Positions 21,470-32,612 of a DNA stretch of 64,000 bases are shown here, in pieces (positions within the stretch are counted from its first letter, which is position 1; the number at the start of each line of letters is the position of its first letter). The notes under the pieces were generated by a model, which saw only the letters and a program-made list of their open reading frames with translations, was not told the origin of the DNA and made no database searches. Position numbers and translations under genes: made by a program. The stretch is from Undaria pinnatifida (lineage: Eukaryota; Sar; Phaeophyceae; Laminariales; Alariaceae): NCBI GenBank assembly GCA_012845835.1, contig JABAKD010000010.1:8675599-8739598 (forward strand). The letters are read 5' to 3'.

Positions 21470-21633
21470 GCAGCGTGTCTACGCGCTGCGATTCTCGGAA
21501 AGTTGTCAATCGATGACGCTGTCGAAATTGACAGGCGTCTGGCTGCCGTGGCTTTCAACCACGGCCGGCCGTCGGCCGCCGTCCAGCTCTATTTTCGCAT
21601 CATGTCCCTCCCTTCAACAACCGACGATGGGAG
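21470..21633 (+). CDS. GT41 gene exon: TPR-like
   Basis: Acceptor CGTTGGCAG, donor GGGAG|GTAAGA (phase 2). Encodes CLRAAILGKLSIDDAVEIDR and LAAVAFNHGRPSAAVQLYFR, the A/G/Y spacing of a tetratricopeptide repeat. The two leftover bases AG join the first G of the next exon to make Arg. Confidence 0.75.
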
Positions 21634-24600
21634 GTAAGAACTACGGCTGTGTTTTCCCTAGAAACTAAGCTGTGCGGCAAATGTTTCCCCGGCTTTGGTT
21701 CGTAATTAGTAGCTGGCGCAACCCCGCTACCCGCTACACAAGCGTGCAGACGTTCCGACAAGCTAATTAAGGTGTACCTGTAGTCTGGGCACCCAACATT
21801 TTCGCACTGACGAGACAAATTACTTACTCGGTATAGCGCACATGCCTTGGCGTGTTGGTCACGCGCAACAAATAAACGAAGGTGAAGTGGAAGATAGTAC
21901 TCGTACTATGGTATATGAGTTTTTTTTTATAAAAATATTCGAAGGACGTCAGCTGTGACTTCGACGAATGTAGGGTCGATACTCATCTTTGCAAGCTGCG
22001 TTGTTGGTACTTGTAGTATACTACGTGGGTGACTTTTTTCACTCAATGGGAGGGGTCCTGTTCTTTTTTTATTTGTTTATTTTGTACATGCAGTAGTTAA
22101 ATGTCCACTTTAATGGCTATTTGCTCACTGTTTTGGTTGTTAACGAACGAATACAAATGTGAGAGGTGCAGGGTCACTCTCACGGTGAGGTCTTTTCTGG
22201 TGCTGGCTTCACCCCCGTCCGAGCCACACGACTGTATGAAGGGCAAACTCTCTTGCCGTTGGATGGCCGCGAGCAGCGTATCGCGTGGATAAAACATGTT
22301 TGCATGTATGCGGCACGCACTCCAGGCTCGCCGCGGTCATTATGGGGTTATCGATGGTTCCGCCGGCGGTGATGGGATCGCTGCGGGCGATGGAGGAGTT
22401 CCGCGCGAGTTGGGCCAGAGACTTGCGAGTATTGAGAGAAAACATTCTTGCTGGAGTGACGAAAGTGAGCTACGTTTGCAATTTATGTCGAGCCAAAGTC
22501 GACCATGATGCAATAAGACGCCACATCTTTTTGAAAGACTGAGGGGCGATTTCGGCATACTAGAGAGACGAGGGTGCGACTTCTCGGTTCTAAATTCGAA
22601 ATTACTCTCGAAGGTCATTCGCTTGTGGGAAGATACATCGTATGGTCGACCAACCAAGCGAACAGCCGACCGACCGGCCGATTGACCGACCGACCGACCG
22701 ACCGACCGACCGACCGACCGACCGACCGACCGACCGACCGACCGACCGATAAGCGAAGGTGCATCACGAAAAGGAGGGGACAACAACCTTCTTCCCTGTC
22801 CAACAGCCCCCTGTTCCTCACAGCATACCGTTCGGGTCGGGTTGTTAGTTACCGCAGGCGTACAATTGCTGTAGCCGCTTTTGCTCCGCCGTTCCGCCCC
22901 AGCGAGCGAGAGCCATATTTCCCTTAGCCACAAGTCCCTGCCGCCGCCGTTGATCCCGGGGTGAAACAACACAGCGCAAGGATACCTCTATTTCTGCGCT
23001 GTGCCGACGTCTACACCTTGCCATTTATTGACATCACGATCCACCGGTGGTTGTCTTGCCGCTGTCAGGGCCAATTGGTGGACCCCTACGGCCAGGTGGG
23101 AACCACGCCGTTCCACCTGGCACACCAGGGTGGCCCAGATCTTGACCTCATGACCTCCTTGGCGGGGGTCTACGATGCCGCCGCTCCATCTCTCCGGTAC
23201 ACGTCGCCGCACTGCCGTAATGGTGGGGGCACGGAAGAGGGTTTGCGAGGGGAGGAACTCTTGAGGAGGCCGATTCGAATAGGTAGGGGGGAGGTTGAGG
23301 TTGGGCAAGGGCGTGAAAGTTGCTTTCATTGCTTCAATTACTATTTACTTCTGCAGAACGGCGATGCCGTTGCTGCGCACCTACCATTAGAAATTCTATA
23401 ATCGATATTACTGAATAGATTACCAGGCGTCGGTTTTGCTGTCGCCACGATCGGTGTCGACGACGACCGGCGTGCAATTGGAGTCTTGATTCCTCTCGCT
23501 CAGTCCCTTTGATGCTCTTTTTTGCGTCTGAATCAACGCAATCCGCAAGCGCGGATCGGGGCCGCTGTTCACACCTACGATGCACCAGGTAGGTGGCACC
23601 TCACCTTGCGCGGTAACTGGAAGCGAAACCGTCCATACGTCTTCTCTTCTCGCATGTCAAAACGACGCTACTCTTGTTTCTCCCCAGGGTTTTTTTCCTC
23701 CTACCTTCGAGACCACTCCATCGGAAGGATGATGGGCCTCCTGATAACGACTCTGACCGACAATTCCAACCTGGAAGTCCACGTGTTCGGACCAGATGAT
23801 GGCGGTGGCAGCGGAATCGAAGGGCCCGAAGCAACAGGGCGTGACCCGGTCATCGACGCCCTCCGATCAGCCGTGCATCACTGGCATGAGGTTAGCCGCA
23901 ACCCGTTTGGCAAGTTACCCTAGCCGACACACGGCGAAAGGAATTTACAGTATTTCGGACGAAACGCAAAGCTTTGAGAGCAAGGGCAGCAAACGGGATA
24001 TGCCCACCCTTTTGCCTTGAGCTTCGACCTACCAAATCGATCTACTCGGGCTCTGACTTAGGAGGGGTGGGACCTGCACACGACGTTTTGCTGTAGGGAA
24101 TTAACGATTCAACGAAGAAGTACTTTGCCAACAAGTAGTGACTTTGTGTGCTCTGTACCCAAGCAGGAAACCCCGTTGGCTTCCTTCGACGGCAAAGGAA
24201 CTACACCGTGCAGGATGGATGGCCTAAAAATATCCTTTTTCCTTAGTGTTGCCCCTGAGGGGGGTTCTGAAATAGTCCAGGCTCTCATCCGGCAAGTGTT
24301 ATACTTTTGGAAAGCTCACATGGTGGCAAGCTTTGCAGCGTATATTTGTCTATTGACTACGGTCGTTTCGGCTCCAACTAACAGGCTCCTCGGGAGCTGG
24401 ACAAAGCGAGGAGAGATGTTGCTCGGGAGGAGCTGGACGTACTGGTGTACCCGGACGTCGGTATGGAACCCCTCACGTATTTGATGGCGTTCGCCAGGCT
24501 GGCCCCGGTACAGGTACGTTGTCTAAACCGTGGAGTTTTGTGGCACCTTGCGGAAACAACTTAAATGTGGCGTACCTGCCAGACACCACGAAGCGCTGGT

Positions 24601-27600
24601 ATTTTTCGTTGCTCTTACCGTCGTGGCGCTGCTGACCAAGGGTACGGTGCAGCCACTGCTACGGCCTCGATGTTCTGGGTTCAGCGAGTGGCTACTCGTA
24701 CCCCGTTTTTAATAGTACATTGTGGTATTGCGGTTTGCACCGCCATGGGATTGTTTTTTTCATGATGCGCCGTCAATCTGTTTTTGGAGTTCGTTTTGGA
24801 AAGAGGAACGGAGCCCCTCGCGCGAGTGAATGATACTCGGTAGTGAAATAGGTGGGTACCCCTCCTACTGTAGCCTTGATCTGGCCCAACAAGCATTCCA
24901 ATCAATTGGTATCGGAAGTCATCGCTTGATTACTTGTGAAGCAAGCAATCAAAATCTGATACTCACAGCTACATATGCATCCAGTCGGCTTGTGCTTGAT
25001 TGTGTTCCCGCGCTTCAGAAAAATGCGTTGCCCGAATTTTTATCATGAGAGATATTAGCTAATGAGGCTGGGTTCTCTCGGCTGTAGGCAATCCGCAATC
25101 CAAACTCCACCACACGGTATCACCCACAAACTCAACTCGATCTCAAACTGGATGCAGTGTGTCTGGTGGGGGCATCCGGTCACGCCTAGCACCGGCGCGA
25201 TCGACTATTTCCTGTCCTTGGATGCGGAAGCGGAAGACGGCCAATTGGATTACCTGGAGCAGATGGTCCGGATGGACGTGATCAACACAGCGCCTTTCAC
25301 GCAGGTACCGTATAACGCGTAAAATATCAAACCCCTATAAGATAACACACACCCGTGAGCACACCCGGTGGTACATACTTTTGGGTCGTTTTCCGACCTT
25401 TACTTTATCACTGCGGGTACGTTGAATACCACACCCCACACGGAGACGAGCCTGAAAACAGCATCGAACTCCAAACTTATCACATCATCCGGTGGACACC
25501 ATTCGCCCACAACACGCACCGGTATGGACACCAGTATTGGAGGCAACTGCTTCGCTCCATCCAAGTAAGCCGAACGAGTCTGCGGCACTGACCCCAACGG
25601 TACCTGCTGATCCCACGCCCCGCGAAATGACCACGTCGTTTATTTCCGGGATCGGCCCGCTTACGTCACCGGTACTGCACTACCCGTGTACCAGGTCTGC
25701 TGCTACTTCTACTGCTGTGGCCCAAGCCCCGACAACCGGTAGTAGCTTTGTAGCTATTCACGGAACTTGTCACAAACCGTTGCATGTCCCATTGTCTAAA
25801 AACACAAACCAGTGCGCACTGCTACGGTGTATCGTTGTTCTGGGCGTCGGCTAGAAACAAAGTTTCATGTGATTAGACCAGACAATCGCGACAGTTTTTT
25901 TAGCTGGGCACCGGCCCCTGAGGTGCAATCTTCGGTAGTTTCCACATTATTGAATACCTATGGTACCGGTACTACCGGTAACCTAGGTATGCAGTAATTA
26001 GGGCCCGGTATCTGTTGTGCGAAGCGCAACATGAGCCGGAAGGCGTGTTGTGCTCACGCACCGCAGGCCTGAAGTCCCCCCGGAGGGCCGCCGGAGGCAA
26101 AAATTGCGATGGATACATAAAATGTTCACCCGAAAACCGCTTCACAACACGCAGTTAGACACCCAAAACGTTTTGTCCACCTACAGCGAAAACAACAAAG
26201 GCAACTCAATTATCGTTCCGGCCTCCGGCGCCTGTTGCAGTTGACAGCAATTAAGCTTGACCCGAAAATTGCGCCAGCACAACCACCAATCAAAAGTAAT
26301 GCCCTGTCAGTAAACGGTATCGCAGCAAAGCGGGGATCTTCGCTATCATCTCCGGGTTTAAGTGCGGGCCTTAGACATCACCAGCTTTGCGTGGTAATGG
26401 AAGAATAAACTAGTTGAAGACTCTCACGTGTTAACGCACCCCTTGTTATCACACTGTCTGCAATCTGTACGAGGTATGTTAAACGCTCTTAGGCAATCTC
26501 GGACACCGTCAGCACACACCCTCGTTATCACCTCCCCCTCTTACCACATTCCCTAGCCGCAGGGGCTCCCGCGCATGTTGCTTATCACCGGGAATGTATT
26601 AGATTGCACACTCCCCCCACAACAGAACACTTGGTGATGATATTTTTCAAGTCAAAATGTTATCACCGGGGTGCGCTTTCTTCCGTGTTATACGGTAAGT
26701 GGCACATTCAGCCAATCCACACCCGCTCGTGCCTGCAGACATACTTCGACGCCCGGCATGACATAGTGCCGCGATCGATCTACGTTTTTGCTGCCTGCGG
26801 AGAGCGTGCTTGCTTCGATGCATGCCTATGATACCTGGCGGGTGTGCCAATATATGCCGTGACTCGAACATAGCTTCGGCTTGGCTCCTTAGTCGCAAAC
26901 CTATAACATGCCACCAACAACGAACGTCGCGAGTGTTCGCCGAAAAAACGTTTAACCCGCTGACGATGCGTAGACGTGCCGTCTTTCGCCGTGCTACGGC
27001 CCCACGATGGGTGTTATCGATGGCAACATATTCCGGTTCCCCAGGCTATGAGCAACGTGCAACGGGTTGCGACGGAGTCCATAACCCCAGGCCCCCTTTC
27101 CCCCCCTCAATATATAATAGCCGGCCTAGGTTAGCACCGACGCTGTAAGCATTATATGTATATTGGGGTTGGCGTTGGTTGGCAACGACGCTGTAAAACA
27201 CGCCAGTCACTGCGCGAGCTAGACAACCAGGTTACCGTTTTTTTTTGGCGGTCACCATGATGGTTATCGAGTTAGATCATATTGTGCAGAGTGGAGAACC
27301 CTAACTCTGCACAAGGGGAATTATCGCATCACGTAGTGTGAATATGGTAAGGTACCCATGAGGCAGTTACAAAGTAATACCCATTGCTGTCTCTGAAGTG
27401 GCTACACCAGAAAACAAAATATAACTAATTGGCGCTGTCATCAATAAGAAGGAAAGTAGGCACGAGCCGTTCTACGGTCCCCCCCCCAACTTTTCTTTGA
27501 AAAAATCGCCGGTTTCAAAACCAACTCCCGGCCGTATCTCCTGAAATGCGGTGTCGCTCGACACCCCGACGTCATCGATCGATAGACCTTTGCACTCAAA

Positions 27601-30600
27601 AAAATATATGGATACTTTGTTTCCTATTGTATCCTTTCTTGTGTCGAGCAGCCACGAAACGTTCGTTAAAGAAAATTGCTAGTTTTGGGCGGGGGCTATC
27701 GTAGAATCAGTGGCACAAGGTGCCGAAGTCCGTCTTACGAGCGGTTCTTGGAAGGATGCAGTTTACCCTTCATGCGACTCGCCGAAAACCTCACGGCGCT
27801 TCGCGCTTGGGGCAAGCAATGGCTGCCTGGTTGGTGAAAACCCGACATGCTCCGTCCCGGCATTGTAGGGATGCGAGGGTCTATGGTCATACGACTACGG
27901 CCATGCACAAACTGAGTACACCCCCGTCTTTCTCCCGCATTGGTTTGACGTCTGTTGGTTAGGTGGGCGCTTCGCCGACAAAGCCGAGGCCGCTGGGCGA
28001 GCCGTACGTAGCCAGCGACGCGGTCTCCAATCCGAAGACCTCGGCGCATGATGGCCAGCACGTGAAACCTGTTGCCACCGCCACCGAAACAGCGAAGCTG
28101 GCTGAGGCGGCGACGGGGGCAAACAACGGCAATACCGCCCTTCCTGTGATGCACAAAGAGGTCCACTCCGGTGGATCGGAAACTCTGTGCCTTCGCACCT
28201 ACCTCGTCCTAGGACGTCTCTTCAAACTCCACCCGGATTTCGATGTAGCCATCGCGGGCATCCTCGCCGGAGACCCCTTTGGTTGTGTCGTCTTGATTCA
28301 CGAGACACGCGATGAAGAATGGACGCGGGTGGTGTGGAGCAGGCTCAGAGAAACGCTTCTTCCGCAAGGTAAAGGTATTGCACGAGTGAAAGTGGAGCTG
28401 TCTGTGACGGTGCTGTGCAGGATTTGAGGCTTCGCAAATGTTGAAATTGCTGTTTCTCGATTCTTTACGGACCGGCGTGCCGGTCTTTTCGAATGATCCT
28501 TAGCTATTAAAATTTGTATCGTTAGCTCCAAAGGCGTCCAACCCCGTAACCGTACGTCTTCCGCTCAGAATATCGACCCTCGTTGTCAAGAGGAGAGTTT
28601 CGGGTGAGCAAGGCAAGTACTACGGAACCACACATGAGGGTGACGGAACTTTTGACCACTTCGGTGTAGTGACACGGTGCTTACAACTATACGAGGACGC
28701 GCTACTGGTTCGCCTTGAGACGCGCGTCCCCCGAGGCCAACCCATCCGTGTGCGCAGGACCCCTTATACCCCGTCCGCGACGTCCATACCCATACAGGTT
28801 TGGTTCATCGCCTGCGAATCAGGCACTACTGGATGTACCCGGACGCTCTTCGCCGTGCCGATGCCATCCTCGACACCTTCCCCTACGGTGGTTGCCTAAC
28901 GGTTCTCGAGGTGAGCACGTGTCAATCTTCGCACGTAGGATGCGTTCAAGCGGTGTGTTCAAGCGAGAATTCGGCGGCTCGTGACTCAGCAAATATCGTA
29001 CAGCGGTGCACCGTGAATGAAAATGTTTTAGCTGGGTACCAGGTCATTATATCACGACCTCCTGCACTGATCTGCCCCGCTTGCGTATGTCGTAACCTTT
29101 CTTACGGGTGTTCCTGGCATTGCTCTACCCGGCACGTTTGCGGACGCTTCGTTGCTGTCGTCTCCGAAAAGGGGTTGTCCAACGGAGTGCCGGTTGTGAC
29201 TCTCCCGGCCGACTTCGTCAGGGGAAGATTTGCCCTCGCCATGTACAAGCAAATGGGGTACACCGACCTTGTGGCTGAGGATGTGGAGGTACGCGTGCAA
29301 GAATGCAAGCACAATTACGAAGTATTGCTTTAGCTAGAGGGAATGTGCGGAGACGTTGTCGCTGGTTGATGCGTGTACTGTGTGCAACCTCTACAAACGG
29401 TGACGTTGGTGATCACCTGGTAGGTACGATGCTGGGAGCGAGGCGTTTTTTTGGTTTATGACGCATCCCATTTATTTGACGCCGCGTGGAAGTTTTTGGA
29501 TAGTTCACTAATAAGACCTCCCCCCCCTGTTTTTTACAACGCTTCGTTTGGGTAGGTAATTGTTTAACCTTTTGCCAGTGGTCAAACAGGGGGAAAGGGA
29601 AAGTATTCTAAGGCGCAGTTTGCGTGGGCAATGGCTTAACCTTTACCAGTGGTCAAGCGGACTATTAATAATACCCTCTAATTCCTTACCACCCCTCCCT
29701 TGCCGGTGCTCCAACCCCATTAATGAGGCATGCGACGATATGTATATTATTTTTATAATACAATTCTTCACCAGTGTCGCCCCCGTGAGACGCGAAGCTA
29801 CAATCATCTGCTGATACAATCTTGATCACCGTTTCCAACTGTTTTTTCCTTTTCCTTTTTGTTTTTTCTTTCTTATCATCGTTGTCCTTTTTTCCATTTT
29901 TCCATTTTATGCTGTTGCAAAAAGTCTGGTGTGTTGGCTTGCATTTTATTTTGCCCGCGTGTTCATTGCTGTTCATTGCATGGCCAAATCACCTTGCCGT
30001 ATGCGCAATGTGCGTCTCCGTCTCGTAGGTTGTGACCACAGATCTCGTCTCTCTAGCAGGCATCGGCGCGGACATTAGTTATGCTGGATGTATTTAGGTG
30101 AAAATATCAATTCAATGTGAAGAACGCAAGAACATACATCATAAAGCGGAGCATTCACACGTCGTGGACATAGAGTACATGTGTCTTTGGAGACACCACG
30201 TGTTTATCAAGAGCTCTGTAGGAGGGAGGTGACATCCTACCTTCACGGTTATGCACTCCTACCTGGTTGGCGGGGGGTGGCACAAACGTGTGACCACAAT
30301 CAGCGGTAACCATGTCAACTGTGTTGCAGAAGAACGTCCCTCTCGATGGATGGAAACTCACACCATCATCGTCAACAATGTGGAAAAAGCAAAAAGGAAA
30401 CAGCGGGGCGGAAATGTGGTGTCGATTATTCTTAATGGAGTAATACCGGGTACAGCCCGGTAGGTTCTACATTATTAAGCTGTTCTCCCCAAGCGCGCAG
30501 ATCTTGAGAGCCTGCAGAACAACTTCGTCATTCGCTGGTAACAGTTTCGCTTGCAACGAATCGCAGGAATACGTCTCGCTGGCGGTTAGACTTGGGGTCG

Positions 30601-30770
30601 AGGAAGCATTCGCAAAGCAGGCGTTAACCAGGGTGGAAGAAGGCTATCGGGAATTGCTGCACAAACACGAACAGAGCGCAAGAGAATGGGGGAGCTTCTT
30701 TGTACGCGCTTTTCGGACCGCAAGATTCAACGGTGTCCGGCAATATCCGCCTCCGGGACAGACGGCGTGA
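21470..30770 (+). CDS. TPR/GT41 glycosyltransferase, O-GlcNAc transferase/SPINDLY-like (multi-exon)
   Basis: Exons read by splice sites and phase: 21470-21633, 22326-22464, 23069-23216, 23688-23890, 24385-24513, 25158-25304, 27963-28368, 28798-28910, 29172-29288, 30567-30770 (stop TGA). The first encodes a TPR-like helix pair. The others follow the GT41 catalytic order: the H-containing SSYLRDHSIGRM block, LDVLVYPDVGMEPLTYLMAF, WGHPVT, the LFKLHPDFD block (equivalent of the UDP-binding Lys of OGT), DTFPYGGCLTVLE, and LSNGVPVVTLP. Enzymes of this family move GlcNAc or fucose from a nucleotide sugar to Ser/Thr of nuclear and cytosolic proteins; the donor and target here are unknown. An Ala/Thr-rich linker at the start of exon 7 is unusual. 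The N-terminus is probably incomplete (see 19820-19949). No signal peptide was seen. Confidence 0.85.
21925..22075 (+). repeat. T2 dispersed repeat, copy 3 (intronic)
   Basis: TTTATAAAAATATTCGAAGG then ACGTCAGCTGTGACTTCGAC and TTTGCAAGCTGCGTTGTTGG. It matches 3022-3135 through the ACTTGTAGTATACTACGTGG block and the GGGAGGGGTC that follows. It lies in the intron between the first two GT41 exons listed. Confidence 0.85.
22326..22464 (+). CDS. GT41 gene exon: linker between TPRs and catalytic region
   Basis: Acceptor GCACTCCAG, donor GAAA|GTGAGC (phase 0). Encodes VPPAVMGSLRAMEEFRASWA and RDLRVLRENILAG. Algal and bacterial GT41 proteins carry a similar P-x-V-M-x-S/xxxExxRxxxxxDLxxL segment before the catalytic part. 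Confidence 0.75.
22677..22751 (+). repeat. (GACC)n microsatellite
   Basis: About 17 tandem GACC units in a GT41 intron. The Thr/Asp/Arg/Pro and Ser/Val/Gly/Arg repeat frames across it are artefacts. Confidence 0.97.
23069..23216 (+). CDS. GT41 gene exon: start of catalytic region
   Basis: Acceptor CGCTGTCAG, donor CTGCC|GTAATG (phase 1). Encodes PYGQVGTTPFHLAHQGGPD and LAGVYDAAAPSLRYTSPHC, matching the F-x-L-x-Y-x-G-x-N/D...P-x-L segment of the family. Confidence 0.85.
23688..23890 (+). CDS. GT41 gene exon: H-containing catalytic block
   Basis: Acceptor TTCTCCCCAG, donor CATGAG|GTTAGC. The split codon (C|GG) gives Arg, followed by FFSSYLRDHSIGRMMGLLIT, the counterpart of the family's GYVSxDFxxHxxxxL segment. 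It then reads LEVHVFGPDDGGG and DALRSAVHHWHE. Confidence 0.85.
24385..24513 (+). CDS. GT41 gene exon
   Basis: Acceptor CTCCAACTAACAG, donor GTACAG|GTACGT, 43 codons, phase 0 at both ends. Encodes ELDVLVYPDVGMEPLTYLMA then FARLAPVQ, the D-x-L-x-Y-x-D-x-G-M/T segment followed by the R-P/L-A-P-x-Q motif of GT41. Confidence 0.9.
25158..25304 (+). CDS. GT41 gene exon: WGHP(V/G)T block
   Basis: Acceptor CTGGATGCAG, donor ACGCAG|GTACCG, 49 codons, phase 0 at both ends. Encodes CVWWGHPVTPSTGAIDYFLS, then YLEQMVRMDVINTAPF. With the preceding exon it gives the unbroken family motif APVQ-x-x-WWGHPVT. Confidence 0.92.
27963..28368 (+). CDS. GT41 gene exon: linker plus nucleotide-sugar binding block
   Basis: Acceptor TCTGTTGGTTAG, donor CGCAAG|GTAAAG (phase 1). 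After an Ala/Thr/Lys-rich stretch of about 70 residues it encodes YLVLGRLFKLHPDFDVAIAG, then GDPFGCVVLIHE and DEEWTRVVWSRL. The preceding intron (25305-27962) is long enough to hide one more small exon: the usual R-x-x-(L/F)G-L segment before the K-containing motif was not seen. Confidence 0.85.
28798..28910 (+). CDS. GT41 gene exon: DTFPYGG block
   Basis: Acceptor CCCATACAG, donor CTCGAG|GTGAGC. The split Gly codon joins exon 7 in frame to LVHRLRIRHYWMYPDALRR and ADAILDTFPYGGCLTVLE, the counterpart of the DxxxxxGxxTxxE motif. Confidence 0.92.
29172..29288 (+). CDS. GT41 gene exon: GVPVVTL block
   Basis: Acceptor TCCGAAAAG, donor GTGGAG|GTACGC, phase 0 at both ends. Encodes GLSNGVPVVTLPADFVRGRF and ALAMYKQMGYTDLVAEDVE, the motif that follows DTFPYGG in the family. 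Confidence 0.92.
29556..29710 (+). repeat. TTTACCAGTGGTCAA dispersed repeat, two tandem copies
   Basis: GTTTAACCTTTTGCCAGTGG (29560) and GCTTAACCTTTACCAGTGG (29634), the second continuing CTATTAATAATACCCTCTAA. The same 60-bp unit recurs at 54597-54655 and 58460-58520. No coding capacity. Confidence 0.75.
30567..30770 (+). CDS. GT41 gene last exon
   Basis: Acceptor ACGAATCGCAG. Encodes EYVSLAVRLGVEEAFAKQAL then REWGSFFVRAFR, the Y-V-x-x-A-x-x-L-G segment and terminal W-E-x-F-L helix of GT41 proteins, and ends at TGA 30768-30770. Confidence 0.88.
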   Translation, partial: EYVSLAVRLGVEEAFAKQALTRVEEGYRELLHKHEQSAREWGSFFVRAFRTARFNGVRQYPPPGQTA

Positions 30771-30774
30771 CGAG

Positions 30775-30925
30775 GTGGTGTGGGGTGGGTGGGTGGTCTG
30801 TGACGTGATAGTGTGGTGGTGGGTGGTGGTGGTGGGTGGTGGATAGTTGGGAACACGGGTAGGTGAGGTGTTGGGTGGGTGGGTGGGTGGGTGGGTGCGG
30901 GGTCAGGGGGTGGGGTGGAGCGCGG
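30775..30925 (+). repeat. GGTG-rich minisatellite after the GT41 stop
   Basis: Irregular GGTGGGTGG/GTGGTGG units starting five bases after the stop codon, so they would lie in the 3' UTR. The Pro/His/Thr-rich minus-strand frame here is an artefact. Confidence 0.85.
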
Positions 30926-30988
30926 GGGGGTCTTTAATTGATCGCAACTCGCGACGCCCATACGTATAATAGACAGTAGTAATGACAG

Positions 30989-31175
30989 TTATTCGTTTTT
31001 CGGCATCAGCATCAAGTGCGTGTTATCCGGAGCCCGCTGCTCCATGCGCATATTTATGTCATGTGCGCTCCTCGTGCTCGCGCTTAATTTGCCCAGCAGC
31101 GCGTTATCATTGATGGCAGCGCGTAGCCGCGAAGTCTCGCAGTCGCGCATACAAAGCGCGGAAGAGGCGACGAGC
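30989..31175 (-). other. Coding-like segment, unrecognised
   Basis: On the minus strand: RLRAAINDNALLGKLSAS, then DINMRMEQRAPDN and MPKNE before TAA at 30989. Composition is protein-like, but there is no recognised family and no clear partner exon. It overlaps the beginning of the plus-strand frame described next, so at most one of the two is likely real. Confidence 0.25.
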
Positions 31176-31471
31176 AAGTAAAGCAACGTTCTGCCACCAG
31201 CCGAAAGAAAGAAGTTATACCCAGGGCGGTATCATATATTTTCCCGAAGAAGGATGATGAACCCATGAAAGCGGCAATGCCACCACCATGCTATTATAAG
31301 CAACTGGACGACGATTGCAGTGTGCTTCATACGGTACGCCTTTCTGTCTGCGCTTATGCCGCAGGATACGATGCAAAACTGCCAGAGTTCGCGCCAAATA
31401 TCGTCATGAATACAGAGCAAGATGAACGATTGCCATGGGGCACGAATGCGGCGGTGTACTCGTCTTCGTAA
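31127..31471 (+). other. Coding-like frame, unrecognised
   Basis: An open frame of about 115 codons reads RAVSYIFPKKDDEPMKAAM, CYYKQLDDDCSVLHTVRLS and LPEFAPNIVMNTEQDERL before a TAA at 31469. It looks like protein but matches nothing I know. It could be a small gene starting at ATG 31265 or chance. Confidence 0.25.
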
Positions 31472-31604
31472 ATATGCGAACTCCTTGTCCATCCTTCCCT
31501 TCTTCACGAGGAAAGACGAACACTCGTACTCACAACTTCGATGCGCGGCGACACCGGCTTCATGAGGTTGTAGGCTTCACCTTTCTTTTTTCCTGTGTTT
31601 CCAC

Positions 31605-31895
31605 TTTTATTAAAGTTGAAAAAAGTCAGCTGTGAGTACGACCGATTGAATGATATTGGAGCTCAACCTTGCAAGCTGCGTGGTACATCTGTACTTTATG
31701 TATGATACAGCAGTTAGTACAAGTATCGTGTTTGTGGATTAAACCTGCGATATATGGTTGCTAATACACAGGCAGTATCTTTTTACGGAAGGTCGTTCGC
31801 GCGTGTTGTATACTTTATCCTCATGAAAGGTATAGGTCGGTGATTCTCCCCTGGATGTTGTCAGGGTCAACAGGACGATGTTCCATAATAATACG
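31605..31895 (+). repeat. Diverged T1/T2 repeat
   Basis: AGTCAGCTGTGAGTACGAC and CCTTGCAAGCTGCGTGGTAC (T2-like front) are followed by GGTATAGGTCGGTGATTCTC and GTCAGGGTCAACAGGACGAT (T1-like back half). This copy combines features of both subfamilies, supporting their relationship. Confidence 0.65.
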
Positions 31896-32374
31896 AGTAA
31901 CTACCTGATATTATGTGCACTGAACCCCCCCCCTGCAAAGCTAACGACGTTATAACTCACAACGCAGGTAGGAGGAGGAATAAAAAGCCTACCTGGTACA
32001 GCAGTATGGTCTTGTCCGTGCTGTTGTGCACCTTTTAATTTTCGCACAACACCTCTCTCTGTTGCAGTAAAGCTCCAAGATCTTTCGCGAGGAGATATTT
32101 CCGAGCAAGCGAGCGCCTTTTCCCCCGCTGCATGTATCATATGGTCGCACACACATACATACTCATAGATATTATAGACCAAGACTAGACACAAAATGAT
32201 TTGTCACTTTGTCAATGTCGGTAACCCCGATGATCCACTGCTTGTGTGAGCTGTATGTAGTGGTTAACCTCGAACACCACATACATACATGCAGGGGTTC
32301 CAATCTCGGTATGGACGGAGATTTTATAGCACAATCTTCGACGCGAGTCGACTATTAAAATATTATTAGTATTT

Positions 32375-32540
32375 TAAGAGGGACGAAAGAATAAGTAAGT
32401 GCTGAAGTCTTCTCCCAATAAAAATAAAGGCGCGTACCGTAACGGGGAGGAGAAGAGCCTCTGCTTATGAGTGTGATCGTCTGAGAGTTATGTCTGGGGA
32501 GGGAGAAAGAGCAACAAAAAGTGCGGAGATAATAATAATA
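32375..32540 (+). repeat. SINE fragment (body and tail)
   Basis: CTGAAGTCTTCTCCCAATAA then AGGCGCGTACCGTAACGGGG and a terminal AAAAAGTGCGGAGATAATAA. It matches the tRNA-unrelated body of the SINE at 62523. The tRNA-like head is missing. Confidence 0.75.
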
Positions 32541-32544
32541 GCTT

Positions 32545-32612
32545 GGCAAAGATGAGTATTGGCCCGAAATTCGTCGAATTCACGGCTGACGTCCTTAAAA
32601 TACTGTTATGAA
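32545..32612 (-). repeat. T2 dispersed repeat, inverted fragment
   Basis: GGCAAAGATGAGTATTGGCC then CGTCGAATTCACGGCTGACG and CCTTAAAATACTG: the first 65 bp of T2 on the minus strand. Confidence 0.75.

Noticed and set aside
22574-22927. Asp/Arg/Pro/Thr repeat protein
   Set aside because: (GACC)n microsatellite translated; lies in a GT41 intron.
30644-30961. Pro/His/Thr-rich minus-strand protein
   Set aside because: Inverse of the GGTG minisatellite plus the last GT41 exon.
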